This document shows, in pieces, positions 1-6,557 of a stretch of DNA of 7,269 nucleotides. The notes beneath the pieces were generated by a model. It was not told the origin of the DNA and searched no databases. It was given only the letters and a program-made list of their open reading frames with translations. The translations under genes were made by a program, and so were the position numbers. This stretch comes from an uncultured Hyphomonadaceae bacterium (GTDB lineage Bacteria > Pseudomonadota > Alphaproteobacteria > Caulobacterales > Hyphomonadaceae), in NCBI GenBank assembly GCA_938049795.1, contig CALLCD010000025.1:1-7269 (forward strand), written 5' to 3'. Within the stretch, counting starts at the first letter, position 1. Each line of letters opens with the position of its first letter.

Positions 1-258
1 CATGCGGCGGCGGGCAGCGTCGTCGTGCTCGATTTTTACGGCCAGCGCATACTGGATATGGCCCGCAAAGGCGCTATGGCCAAATCGCTCGAAGCAACCG
101 GCGAGGGCATGGACTTCGGCTTCGATTTCTCCGCCGATGCAGAGCGCACCCTGTCAGACTTTGCAACCTCTGTCGGCGTCCACCTCGGCCCGCACCATTT
201 CCTCGGCACATCGCACAAGGCCGGAGCCTATATGGTCGTTGCATCCTTGGAGATGTAA
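1..258 (+). CDS. C-terminal part of a SAM-dependent methyltransferase-like protein (5' end outside window)
   Basis: The reading frame is open from the first base, so only the last 85 residues are seen; the true start lies upstream. The visible part begins with a hydrophobic strand (SVVVLDFYGQ), then a segment GEGMDFGFD followed by an acidic helix and the end AYMVVASLEM. This order resembles the C-terminal half of class I methyltransferases of the leucine carboxyl methyltransferase type (TIGR00027-like), where a strand ending in an aromatic or acidic residue is followed by a 'GEP..FGFD'-like stretch. The SAM-binding glycine-rich motif would be upstream and cannot be checked. The substrate is unknown. 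The gene converges on the Rieske oxygenase gene with 68 bases between the stops, and I see no clear terminator hairpin there. The coding call is fairly safe; the family call is tentative. Confidence 0.6.
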   Translation, partial: HAAAGSVVVLDFYGQRILDMARKGAMAKSLEATGEGMDFGFDFSADAERTLSDFATSVGVHLGPHHFLGTSHKAGAYMVVASLEM

Positions 259-326
259 GGCAGGGGTGATCGGCGGGAACAGGCCCAAAAGGCGCGCGGT
301 ATCTTTGGCTGCTGGGGACGCATCCA

Positions 327-1478
327 TTATTCCAAATTTAGCGCAACGCTCAGTATTTCGTGAAACCACTCAATCGGGTCTTCCGCACCCGCACCTTTTG
401 CAAGCGGACCAGGTTCGTAGCCGGGTGAAGAAATGCCGCGCTGTACCTTCTCGCAAATCCAAACATCTTCTGTCTGAAAGTCGCCCGTTTCCGAAGGGTG
501 CTGCGTCCAGTTGTCAGATGAGATGATGCCGGACGCTTTATCATATCCGGGGATATATTTCCGGACATCCAGAGATTGCCCGGGGCCCACCCAGTTCCGC
601 ACATCCATCCGGCAGCGGCCGGCACCCGTTGGGATCAGTGACGACACGCTAAACCCATAGGGCGTCGGGACAATCAGAGTTGTCGGAAACAGGAAATAGA
701 CACCGCCATAGCCCGCCGCTTCGGTGCCTTTCAGTGGCTTTGCCCCCTTCGCCTCTTTGCGAATTTTGCTTGGCAGCCGATGGCGCGCTTCCGTGTCCGT
801 TGCATACCAGACCATATGGTCGCCCGCGCGCTCCCAGACATTCTGATCGGGCAATGGCCCCCCGAGTGTCTTCTCGTGCAAATAGGCAAGATGGTATCCA
901 TCAATGGCATTCTCGACGAATATCTTCCAATCGCATTTCATATCATATGTCAGAGAGGCAGCCTCGCGCAGATCTTTTGCCACTAGATCATGAGGCCATG
1001 CCAGCGCTTTGAGCGGTTCAATCCAAATGTCGAAATCTGCGCTTGGGTCGGGATTGGCAAAAACAAGTTCGCGAAATATGCCAAGCGCGGCGGGTTTGAG
1101 TGACAGGCTCACCCGATCCAGGTCTGGGAAACAGGTCGCCATATTTGGTGCGCCCCGAAGGCCACCTTCCAGTCCATACGTCCACCGATGATATGGACAG
1201 ACGATACTCTTTCCTGTGTTTCCGGCAGGCGGCTCAAACAGCTCCGCGCCCCTATGACGACAGATATTATGCACCGCCAGCAGCGCGTCATCTTTCTGCT
1301 TGATAATGGCGAGCGCGAATGCACCTGCCTGAACCGTTTTGTAATCTCCCGTTTTTGCAAAGTCCGAACGGGTGCCGACGAAAACCCAGGAAGAGGCAAA
1401 CAACTCCTCAGTTTCTCGAGAATGCCAAGTGTTACTGGTGTAGGCCTCTCTTGAAAGACGTTTGGAGTGCGACATCAT
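327..1478 (-). CDS. Rieske non-heme iron oxygenase, alpha (catalytic) subunit
   Basis: Predicted to hydroxylate or demethylate a small organic substrate using O2 and electrons from a separate reductase. Counting from the ATG at 1478 (383 residues), the Rieske [2Fe-2S] ligands are C73-x-H75 and C94-x2-H97 (motifs CRHRG and CPYHRWTY). The 18 residues between the pairs are slightly more than the usual 15-17. The catalytic domain shows ENAIDGYHLAYLH, giving bridging Asp193 and iron ligands His196 and His201. Asp338 in QTEDVWICEKVQRG is the likely third ligand. The C-terminal layout resembles quaternary-amine oxygenases (GbcA/CntA-like), but the substrate cannot be read from this. The frame is open to a GTG at 1505. 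I chose ATG 1478 because GAAGG lies 5 bases upstream; ATG 1475 is equally possible (8-base spacing). No ferredoxin or reductase gene is in view. Some stretches are AT-richer than the neighbouring operon (for example 24 G/C in 60 at 901-960). Confidence 0.9.
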   Translation of the reverse strand: MMSHSKRLSREAYTSNTWHSRETEELFASSWVFVGTRSDFAKTGDYKTVQAGAFALAIIKQKDDALLAVHNICRHRGAELFEPPAGNTGKSIVCPYHRWTYGLEGGLRGAPNMATCFPDLDRVSLSLKPAALGIFRELVFANPDPSADFDIWIEPLKALAWPHDLVAKDLREAASLTYDMKCDWKIFVENAIDGYHLAYLHEKTLGGPLPDQNVWERAGDHMVWYATDTEARHRLPSKIRKEAKGAKPLKGTEAAGYGGVYFLFPTTLIVPTPYGFSVSSLIPTGAGRCRMDVRNWVGPGQSLDVRKYIPGYDKASGIISSDNWTQHPSETGDFQTEDVWICEKVQRGISSPGYEPGPLAKGAGAEDPIEWFHEILSVALNLE

Positions 1479-1483
1479 TTGAA

Positions 1484-1488
1484 CCTTC
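1484..1488 (-). promoter_or_regulatory. Ribosome binding site of the Rieske oxygenase gene
   Basis: GAAGG on the minus strand lies 5 bases before ATG 1478 and 8 before ATG 1475. The in-frame upstream starts (GTG 1505, TTG 1502, ATG 1490) lack a comparable site, so this decides the start. Confidence 0.55.
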
Positions 1489-1491
1489 ATG

Positions 1492-1507
1492 CTGTGTATC
1501 AACACAG
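1492..1507. promoter_or_regulatory. Perfect inverted repeat upstream of the Rieske gene, possible operator
   Basis: CTGTGT-ATCA-ACACAG has perfect 6-base arms around a 4-base centre. It ends 14 bases before the preferred start codon (ATG 1478) and lies next to the ribosome binding site, in the 133-base gap behind the nitroreductase gene. Position and symmetry fit the operator of a dimeric repressor. No regulator gene is in the window, no convincing -35/-10 pair was found, and short palindromes arise by chance. It could also act as a small RNA hairpin in the leader. Confidence 0.35.
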
Positions 1508-1611
1508 ACTACCAGATCAAGAGTGTTTCGTCTCTGCGACCAGACCCAGACATAAACGACCAGCATCATGCCAGATGACTCCGAAATCCATTCTTCGGCG
1601 CGGCGGGCTTC

Positions 1612-2292
1612 TCACAAAAATTCCGCAATATCCCCGAGCGGCTTTTTCTTCAGCGCATGTTTGGGCACCATCGCATCCTCGGCTGGATAGCCCGCCACCA
1701 AAACAAGAAACGGCTTTTCGGTTTTCGGCCGGTCGCAGAGCGTGTTGAGGAAGCTCATCGGGTTGGGTGTGTGCACGAGCGTGGCGAGCCCTGCGCGTTG
1801 GCAGGCGGCAATCAACAGGCCCGTGGCGATGCCGACGCTTTCATGGATGTAGTAATTCTTGCGGTCGTCGCCCGCGTCAACGCCGCCGCGTCGCTGGGCG
1901 AAGATGGCGATCAGCCAGGGCGCGATTTCCATATAGGGTTTGTCCGCATCCGTCCCAATCGGCGCCAGCGCGTCAAGCCATTCCTCACTGGCGCGACCGG
2001 CATAAAAGGACGCTTCTTCCGCCTCGGCCGCTTTGCGCACTTGCGCCTTTTTCTCCGCCGATCCAATGCACGAAAAAAACCAAGGCTGGTGATTGGCACC
2101 AGAAGGAGCAGTCCCCGCAGCGGCGACACACGCTTCGATAAGGGCGCGGTCAACGGGCCGATCAGAGAAGCTGCGCACAGAGCGGCGGCGCGCCATATCT
2201 TCGTGAAAATCCCGCGCGCGCGCCTGCATCTCGCCAATCGGATATTCGCGCCAGCTCGTCAGCGGCTCATGCGTTTCGGGCGATGTCTTCAT
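1612..2292 (-). CDS. Nitroreductase-family FMN enzyme, iodotyrosine deiodinase-like
   Basis: A 226-residue protein of the nitroreductase fold, expected to be a cytoplasmic FMN homodimer. FMN-contact motifs are RRRSVRSFS (residues 35-43), TAPSGANHQPW (61-71), a helix starting GIATGLLIAA (154-163), HTP (174-176) and the C-terminal KKKPL (215-219). Over its length it resembles iodotyrosine deiodinase (IYD) more than generic NfsA/NfsB reductases. In IYD an active-site lid supplies Glu, Tyr and Lys to bind the amino acid part of halotyrosine. Here Glu93, Tyr97 and Lys118 occur with the spacing I recall from the mammalian enzyme (E-x3-Y-x20-K). This suggests reductive dehalogenation of halotyrosines or a related aromatic amino acid, but no activity is shown. 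The start ATG overlaps the rbfA stop (ATGA), implying coupled translation. The gene sits where truB often follows rbfA. A general nitro or quinone reductase remains possible. Confidence 0.88.
   Translation of the reverse strand: MKTSPETHEPLTSWREYPIGEMQARARDFHEDMARRRSVRSFSDRPVDRALIEACVAAAGTAPSGANHQPWFFSCIGSAEKKAQVRKAAEAEEASFYAGRASEEWLDALAPIGTDADKPYMEIAPWLIAIFAQRRGGVDAGDDRKNYYIHESVGIATGLLIAACQRAGLATLVHTPNPMSFLNTLCDRPKTEKPFLVLVAGYPAEDAMVPKHALKKKPLGDIAEFL
2289..2292 (-). other. ATGA stop/start overlap coupling rbfA to the nitroreductase gene
   Basis: The rbfA stop TGA (2291-2289) shares bases with the next gene's ATG (2292-2290). This is the usual arrangement for translational coupling. A purine-rich GAGGACGAGAGCGAG inside the rbfA end may serve as a loose ribosome binding site. 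Confidence 0.85.
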
Positions 2293-2726
2293 AGCTCGCT
2301 CTCGTCCTCAATATCGTCCGCCGCCTGAACATCGCGCTGGACACGGTCACTGCCCAAAAGCTCATCCATCGCCAGCGCCGTATCATAGCTGACATCGGCC
2401 ATGAAATGCAGCTGCGGCGTAAACTTCATCTCGATCTCGCGGCCCAGCCGTCCGCGCAGGAAAGCTGCCGCGCGGTTGAGCCCTTCGGCAACCTCCTTGG
2501 CGCGGACCGCCGAGCGGTCACCGAGCGGAATACAGAACACATTTGCATGGCGCAAATCGGGTGAACAGCGCACTTCGCCAATCGTCACCGACACGCCTTG
2601 CAGAGCCGGATCGCGAAATTCCTCGCGCGCCAGAATATCGACGAGGGCATGCCGGACAAGCTCGCCCGCGCGCAATTGGCGTTGGCTTGGCTCAAGCGAG
2701 CGGGGCGGGCGGGATTTCTTTCCCAT
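2289..2726 (-). CDS. rbfA: Ribosome-binding factor A, 30S subunit maturation
   Basis: RbfA binds the immature 30S ribosomal subunit and helps process and fold the 5' end of 16S rRNA, with a role in cold adaptation. The 145-residue protein has the single type II KH-fold layout: an N-terminal helix with RQLRAGELVRHALVDIL (16-32), the strand VSVTIGEVRCSPDLRHANVF (45-64), a helix around LNRAAAFLRGRLGR (83-96), and the last strand FTPQLHFMADVSYD (102-115). The interhelical kink described as AxG in E. coli RbfA reads A86-A87-A88 here. The acidic tail (DDIEDESEL) is typical. The start ATG 2726 has AAAGG 9 bases upstream, overlapping the stop of the previous gene (12-base gap). It lies downstream of nusA and infB, a classic linkage. 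Confidence 0.95.
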   Translation of the reverse strand: MGKKSRPPRSLEPSQRQLRAGELVRHALVDILAREEFRDPALQGVSVTIGEVRCSPDLRHANVFCIPLGDRSAVRAKEVAEGLNRAAAFLRGRLGREIEMKFTPQLHFMADVSYDTALAMDELLGSDRVQRDVQAADDIEDESEL

Positions 2727-2738
2727 GATGTGGGGCCT

Positions 2739-3266
2739 TTATAGTTGGGTTTTGGCTTCCAGCAGGGTCTGAAACGCCTGACGCTGATCGCTCTCTTTAT
2801 CAAACCAGTGATCGGGCACAAGGAGTGTCGGGCTACCGTCGATTATGATGGCGAGGAAAGACCGCCCCCGACGCAGCTCCGAAATGGCCCGCCAGCCAAT
2901 ATGCGAGACGACATAGCCGCGCCGGACAATCAGCGCCTCCTCGGTGATGTCGAGCCTGGTGACCTCGGCCAATTCCTCACTGCGTCCATGAGTCTGGCGA
3001 TAGGACCAGCGCATAAAGATCAGATACCATGAGATGCCCGCAAACGCGGCCACAAAAGCCGAAAGCAGCCAGATCCAATAGGTCGAAAACCCGGCATTGG
3101 CGAACTGCGCGCGGGTGATGACGGTGACGCCTGCCGAGATAATTGGCGCGGTCAGTCCGGCATAATACACCGTCGTTGGCCCCACGGTTCCCGAACGGGT
3201 CGTGCCGGTCAAGCGTTTAAGGTCTTTCTTGGTCAGCGATCCGGAAATGGACATCGGTTCAGACAT
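2739..3266 (-). CDS. Small membrane protein with YcxB-like C-terminal domain
   Basis: A 175-residue protein of unknown function. The N-terminus (1-30) is polar and basic. Two hydrophobic segments follow, about residues 34-52 (YYAGLTAPIISAGVTVI) and 63-85 (YWIWLLSAFVAAFAGISWY), then a basic stretch RWSYRQ. The C-terminal part (about 105-174) has alternating strands with a central HIGWRAISELRRG, a LLVPDHWF strand and a closing helix, which resembles the YcxB-like domain (PF14317), a PH-like fold often found on two-helix membrane proteins. It is probably an inner membrane protein with that domain in the cytoplasm. The start ATG 3266 was chosen over an upstream in-frame start at 3284 because GAGGAG lies 5 bases ahead of it. 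It sits between infB and rbfA, 35 bases after the infB stop and 12 before the rbfA start, so it is probably cotranscribed. Nothing in the sequence ties it to ribosome work. Confidence 0.8.
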   Translation of the reverse strand: MSEPMSISGSLTKKDLKRLTGTTRSGTVGPTTVYYAGLTAPIISAGVTVITRAQFANAGFSTYWIWLLSAFVAAFAGISWYLIFMRWSYRQTHGRSEELAEVTRLDITEEALIVRRGYVVSHIGWRAISELRRGRSFLAIIIDGSPTLLVPDHWFDKESDQRQAFQTLLEAKTQL

Positions 3267-3271
3267 TGCGG

Positions 3272-3277
3272 CTCCTC
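3272..3277 (-). promoter_or_regulatory. Ribosome binding site of the YcxB-like gene
   Basis: GAGGAG on the minus strand lies 5 bases before ATG 3266. It sets this start rather than the in-frame upstream codon at 3284. Confidence 0.7.
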
Positions 3278-3301
3278 GGATCACTCCAATTTTGCCGGAT
3301 A

Positions 3302-5842
3302 CTACTCCAAACGTCTTTCAATTTCCTCAATCTGGAAGCATTCGATGCGGTCACCCACGCGGATGTCCTCATATTTCTCAAACGCCATACCGCATTCCTG
3401 ACCATTAGACACTTCGGCCACTTCGTCCTTGTGGCGTTTGAGCGTCTTCAGATTGCCTTCATGGATGACGACATCATCGCGCAACAGGCGCACGCCGCAG
3501 CCCCGCTTGACGACGCCTTCGGTCATCCGGCAACCGGCCACTTTGCCGGTCTTTGTGATGTTGAAGACCTGAAGAATTTCCGCATAGCCAAGGAAAGTTT
3601 CGCGCTTTTCGGGCGCGAGCATGCCGGACAATGTGTTTTTCACATCATCGATGAGGTCATAGATCACCGAATAATAACGGATTTCAACGCCTTCCTGTTC
3701 GGCCAAATCGCGCGCCTGTTTGTTGGCCCGCACATTGAACGCGAAGATCGGGGCGCTTGAGGAACTGGCCAAAAGCACATCGCTTTCGGAGATGCCGCCC
3801 ACCGCGCCATGAATAACATGTGCACGCACTTCCTCGGTCGAGATCTTGTCCATGCTCTGCGAGATCGCTTCAACCGATCCCTGTACATCGCCTTTGACGA
3901 CAACAGGCATTTCCGAAGTCTGGACCGCGCCATCCTTGAGCCGGTTGAGAATGGTCTCGAGCGAGGCCCGTGCGGCGGCACCTGCGCGGCCTTGAGCCTG
4001 ACGCTTCTGACGCTGACGGTATTCGGTAATCTCTCTGGCGCGCGCTTCGGTATCGACCACAACGAACGGATCGCCCGGATCAGGTGCGCCATCAAGGCCA
4101 AGCACTTCGGCGGGAAGGGACGGGGTGGCCTCTTTCATCTGCTGGCCGCGCTCATTAAACAGCGCGCGCACTTTGCCCCATTGGGCACCGGCGACAACAA
4201 TATCGCCGCGCTTGAGCGTGCCGCGTTTGACGAGCACGGTGGCAACCGGCCCGCGTCCCTTGTCGAGCTGGCTTTCGACCACGCTGCCATCGGCTTCACG
4301 CGCCGGATTGGCTTTCAGCTCCATAAGCTCGGCCTGTAGCGTGATCGCTTCGGTCAGCTTGTCGAGACCTTCGCCTGTAATTGCAGATACGGCCACAGCC
4401 TGTACGTCCCCACCCATGGATTCAACCTGCACATCATATTGCAGAAGCTGGGTCAGCACATTGTCCGGCTTGGCGTCGGGCTTGTCGATCTTGTTGACGG
4501 CCACAATCATCGGCGCTTCGGCCGCCTTGGCGTGGGCGATGGCTTCTTGGGTTTGCGGCATCACACCATCATCGGCGGCGACCACAAGGATCACAATGTC
4601 GGTGACATTCGCCCCGCGCATCCGCATGGCCGAGAAGGCGGCGTGGCCGGGCGTGTCGAGCACGGTGATTTTCTCTTTGGATTCCAGCTGCACCTGATAG
4701 GCACCAATATGCTGGGTGATCCCGCCCGCTTCGCCAGAGACGACGTCCGTCTTGCGCAAAGCATCGAGCAGGGAGGTCTTGCCGTGATCGACATGGCCCA
4801 TCACAGTGACGATGGGCGCGCGCGGCTTCATGTCCGCTTCATTGTCTTCGGTGCCTTCAAGACCAATCTCGACATCGGCTTCGGAGACGCGTTTGACAGT
4901 GTGGCCAAACTCGGTGGCAATCACTTCGGCCGTGTCCGCATCAATAATATCGTTCGAGCGCATCATTTCGCCCTGTTGCATCATATATTTTACAACATCC
5001 GCGACGCGTTCTTTCATCCGGCCTGCAAGTTCCTGCAAGGTGATGGTTTCGGGCAATTGCACTTCGCGGGAGACTTTCTCCACTTCGCTGGCACCGCCCG
5101 ACATGCGGCGTTCACGTTCGCGTTCGCGGGCGCGTTTGAGCGAGGCGAGCGAGCGTTGACGGTCGCCATCATCGCCAAGCGCGGACGCAATGGTCAGCTT
5201 GCCGCGACGGCGTTTGGGTTCGCCGCGTGGTTTCGAGCCGCCTGAATTACGATTGTTGAAACTGTCTTTCTCGCGGTCGCGTTTGACCCGTCCGCCCATC
5301 GCTTCAAGCGCAGAAGGGTCTGCGGGCACGGCAGGGTCGGCGGCCGGTTTGCCGCGATCGGCTTTCGAGCTGCGCGCGCCTGCTGCGGCGGCGGCAGCAG
5401 CCGCTTCGGCCTGTTTGGCTTCTTCGAGCGCGGCGGCCTTGGCGCGGGCTTCGGCCTCTTCGCGCTCTTTTTCTTCCTGAACCTTACGCTCTTGTTCTTG
5501 CTCAAGGCGCTTTTGCGCTTCCTGAGTGCGCTGGGTGTCAGCGGCGCGTTTTTCCTGCTGGCTTTTCTGGGCGAGCAAGGCCGCTTTGCGCGCGGCAAGT
5601 TCAGCCTCGGTAATGCCAAGCTTGCGGGCAAGGGCAGCATCCGCAGATTCAGCCGGCTTGTCCTTACCCTTGGCCGCCCCACCCGGTGCCCCAACAAGGC
5701 GTCGCTTCTTCTTCTCCACGACGACCTGTTTCGAGCGGCCATGACTGAAGCTCTGGCGCACAGTTCCCGAACCCGATCGGGAGACCGTTAGCGGTTTGCG
5801 TCCGCCGCTTGAAGTGTTGCCTGTATCGTTGCTGTCGCTCAT
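3302..5842 (-). CDS. infB: Translation initiation factor IF-2
   Basis: IF-2 is the GTPase that brings fMet-tRNA to the 30S subunit and promotes subunit joining. Counting from ATG 5842 (846 residues): residues about 65-155 are a highly charged, Glu/Lys/Ala-rich helical region ending in a run of eight alanines. A basic linker with RERERERR (239-246) follows, then an IF2_N domain near 266-318. The G domain carries GHVDHGKT (349-356, G1), GGITQHIG (373-380, G2), DTPGH (396-400, G3), NKID (450-453, G4) and SAITGEGL (G5). Domains II, III and IV follow through to the end GDRIECFQIEEIERRLE, so the protein is complete. Length is normal for alphaproteobacterial IF-2. The frame extends to a TTG at 5851, but MSDSND at 5842 fits the family better. 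No well-spaced Shine-Dalgarno precedes it: GGTGG ends only 2 bases before the ATG. Confidence 0.97.
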   Translation of the reverse strand: MSDSNDTGNTSSGGRKPLTVSRSGSGTVRQSFSHGRSKQVVVEKKKRRLVGAPGGAAKGKDKPAESADAALARKLGITEAELAARKAALLAQKSQQEKRAADTQRTQEAQKRLEQEQERKVQEEKEREEAEARAKAAALEEAKQAEAAAAAAAAGARSSKADRGKPAADPAVPADPSALEAMGGRVKRDREKDSFNNRNSGGSKPRGEPKRRRGKLTIASALGDDGDRQRSLASLKRARERERERRMSGGASEVEKVSREVQLPETITLQELAGRMKERVADVVKYMMQQGEMMRSNDIIDADTAEVIATEFGHTVKRVSEADVEIGLEGTEDNEADMKPRAPIVTVMGHVDHGKTSLLDALRKTDVVSGEAGGITQHIGAYQVQLESKEKITVLDTPGHAAFSAMRMRGANVTDIVILVVAADDGVMPQTQEAIAHAKAAEAPMIVAVNKIDKPDAKPDNVLTQLLQYDVQVESMGGDVQAVAVSAITGEGLDKLTEAITLQAELMELKANPAREADGSVVESQLDKGRGPVATVLVKRGTLKRGDIVVAGAQWGKVRALFNERGQQMKEATPSLPAEVLGLDGAPDPGDPFVVVDTEARAREITEYRQRQKRQAQGRAGAAARASLETILNRLKDGAVQTSEMPVVVKGDVQGSVEAISQSMDKISTEEVRAHVIHGAVGGISESDVLLASSSSAPIFAFNVRANKQARDLAEQEGVEIRYYSVIYDLIDDVKNTLSGMLAPEKRETFLGYAEILQVFNITKTGKVAGCRMTEGVVKRGCGVRLLRDDVVIHEGNLKTLKRHKDEVAEVSNGQECGMAFEKYEDIRVGDRIECFQIEEIERRLE

Positions 5843-5847
5843 TACCA

Positions 5848-5887
5848 CCAAATACCAGTTTGCTTTGGATTACACCATTTGCAATCC
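5848..5887 (-). other. Two adjoining small stem-loops in the infB leader
   Basis: Between the RNA-binding protein gene and infB, the minus strand can form GGATT/AATCC (5887-5867) and CCAAA/TTTGG (5868-5848). Each has a 5-base stem with an 11-base loop, and the two share two bases. The loops resemble each other (GCAAATGGTGT and GCAAACTGGTA). The second stem ends 5 bases before the infB ATG, so it could affect ribosome access. The stems are short and may be chance. Confidence 0.25.
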
Positions 5888-5888
5888 A

Positions 5889-6557
5889 TCATATATTATT
5901 CAATCTTCGCCCCGCCTGCCAGTCCGCGTCAGGCACGGGCCGGAAGCCGGTCAGTCTTTTATAGTCCGCGCGCCATTTTCTGGAAAACGGACCACCTTCG
6001 ATCAGCCCATGTATCACATGGTCACGCCCAAAGGCCATGCCCAATTCCGAAGATGTCAAACCGCCCGACACGAAGACCTCGCTATATAGGGCTTTTGCGA
6101 GGAAATACACCTTATTCCGGCCGTCATCTGCACTGTCACTTGCAGCGAGCAATGTGCCCGGGCGCTGTTTGCGCAAACTTGCGCGCACCTGATCAAAGCC
6201 GAGAATCACTTTTCCGGCCTTTTTCGCCAGGCCAAGCCGGTTCTGAAGCTGTTTAACAAGCAAAGCTTCAACCAGATCAGACAGGGCCGGATCAGACGTC
6301 GATTGCTGTTTGAACCCGCGTGAAAAAGTGCCCGTCCGCACCGCGTCATCGACACGCTCGCGGCTTGCCGTAATCCATACGCCGCGACCGGGCAGGCGGG
6401 CGGAAATATCCGGCACCACCGAGCCATCAGGCGCGCGCGCAAACCGGATCATCCGGGCCTGAGCCAGCCGTTCACGGCTCACCGCGCATTGGCGCAGCGG
6501 CGTGCCGGTCTCGTCTATGTCCGGTGCATCATCATTCTGTTTCAGGTGCGGCATCAT
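5889..6557 (-). CDS. RNA-binding protein: YlxR (DUF448) domain fused to an L7Ae-like domain
   Basis: A 222-residue, presumably cytoplasmic RNA-binding protein. The first part (about 20-83) is a YlxR/DUF448 domain, with RQCAVSRERL, a strand near MIRFARAPDG, and LPGRGVWI containing the conserved GRG (57-59). The second part (about 98-195) resembles the L7Ae/YlxQ RNA-binding fold, with NRLGLAKKAGKVILGFDQV (106-124), TLLAASDSADD and a C-terminal FGRDHVIHGLIEGG. In Firmicutes these are two separate genes (ylxR and ylxQ) between nusA and infB; the fused form at the same place is common in Alphaproteobacteria. The exact role is not established, though YlxR-type proteins are thought to work with RNA processing or transcription. 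The ATG at 6557 has GGAAGG 5 bases upstream; the adjacent ATG 6554 is an alternative. The start overlaps the nusA end by 26 bases in another frame. Confidence 0.9.
   Translation of the reverse strand: MMPHLKQNDDAPDIDETGTPLRQCAVSRERLAQARMIRFARAPDGSVVPDISARLPGRGVWITASRERVDDAVRTGTFSRGFKQQSTSDPALSDLVEALLVKQLQNRLGLAKKAGKVILGFDQVRASLRKQRPGTLLAASDSADDGRNKVYFLAKALYSEVFVSGGLTSSELGMAFGRDHVIHGLIEGGPFSRKWRADYKRLTGFRPVPDADWQAGRRLNNI

Noticed and set aside
259..326. Bidirectional terminator between the convergent methyltransferase-like and Rieske genes
   Set aside because: Only 3- to 5-base arms such as GCC/GGC can be paired, with no T-tract on either strand.
2..526. Plus-strand open frame of 174 codons at the left edge
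   Set aside because: It crosses both the methyltransferase-like 3' end in another frame and the end of the Rieske gene on the other strand, and its composition looks non-coding.
1557..1573. Sigma-54-like promoter (TGGCAT...TGG) upstream of the Rieske gene
   Set aside because: The -24 half resembles TGGCA, but the required GC at the -12 position reads GT, so the match fails at an essential base.
1581..1598. Small hairpin CCGAA/TTCGG after the nitroreductase gene, as a possible terminator
   Set aside because: The stem is only 5 base pairs with an 8-base loop, and no T-run follows on the minus strand.
1657..2328. Plus-strand open frame of 223 codons
   Set aside because: It lies antisense to the nitroreductase gene, has an arginine- and histidine-rich sequence with no recognisable motifs, and is explained as a shadow of GC-rich coding sequence.
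4439..5245. Plus-strand open frame of 268 codons
   Set aside because: It is antisense to the conserved GTPase region of infB, and its His/Phe/Gly-rich translation is typical of a reverse-strand shadow.
5318..5410. Simple-sequence repeat from the alanine run in infB
   Set aside because: The codons are mixed GCG/GCC/GCT and the segment is the usual low-complexity N-terminal part of IF-2, not an unstable tandem repeat.
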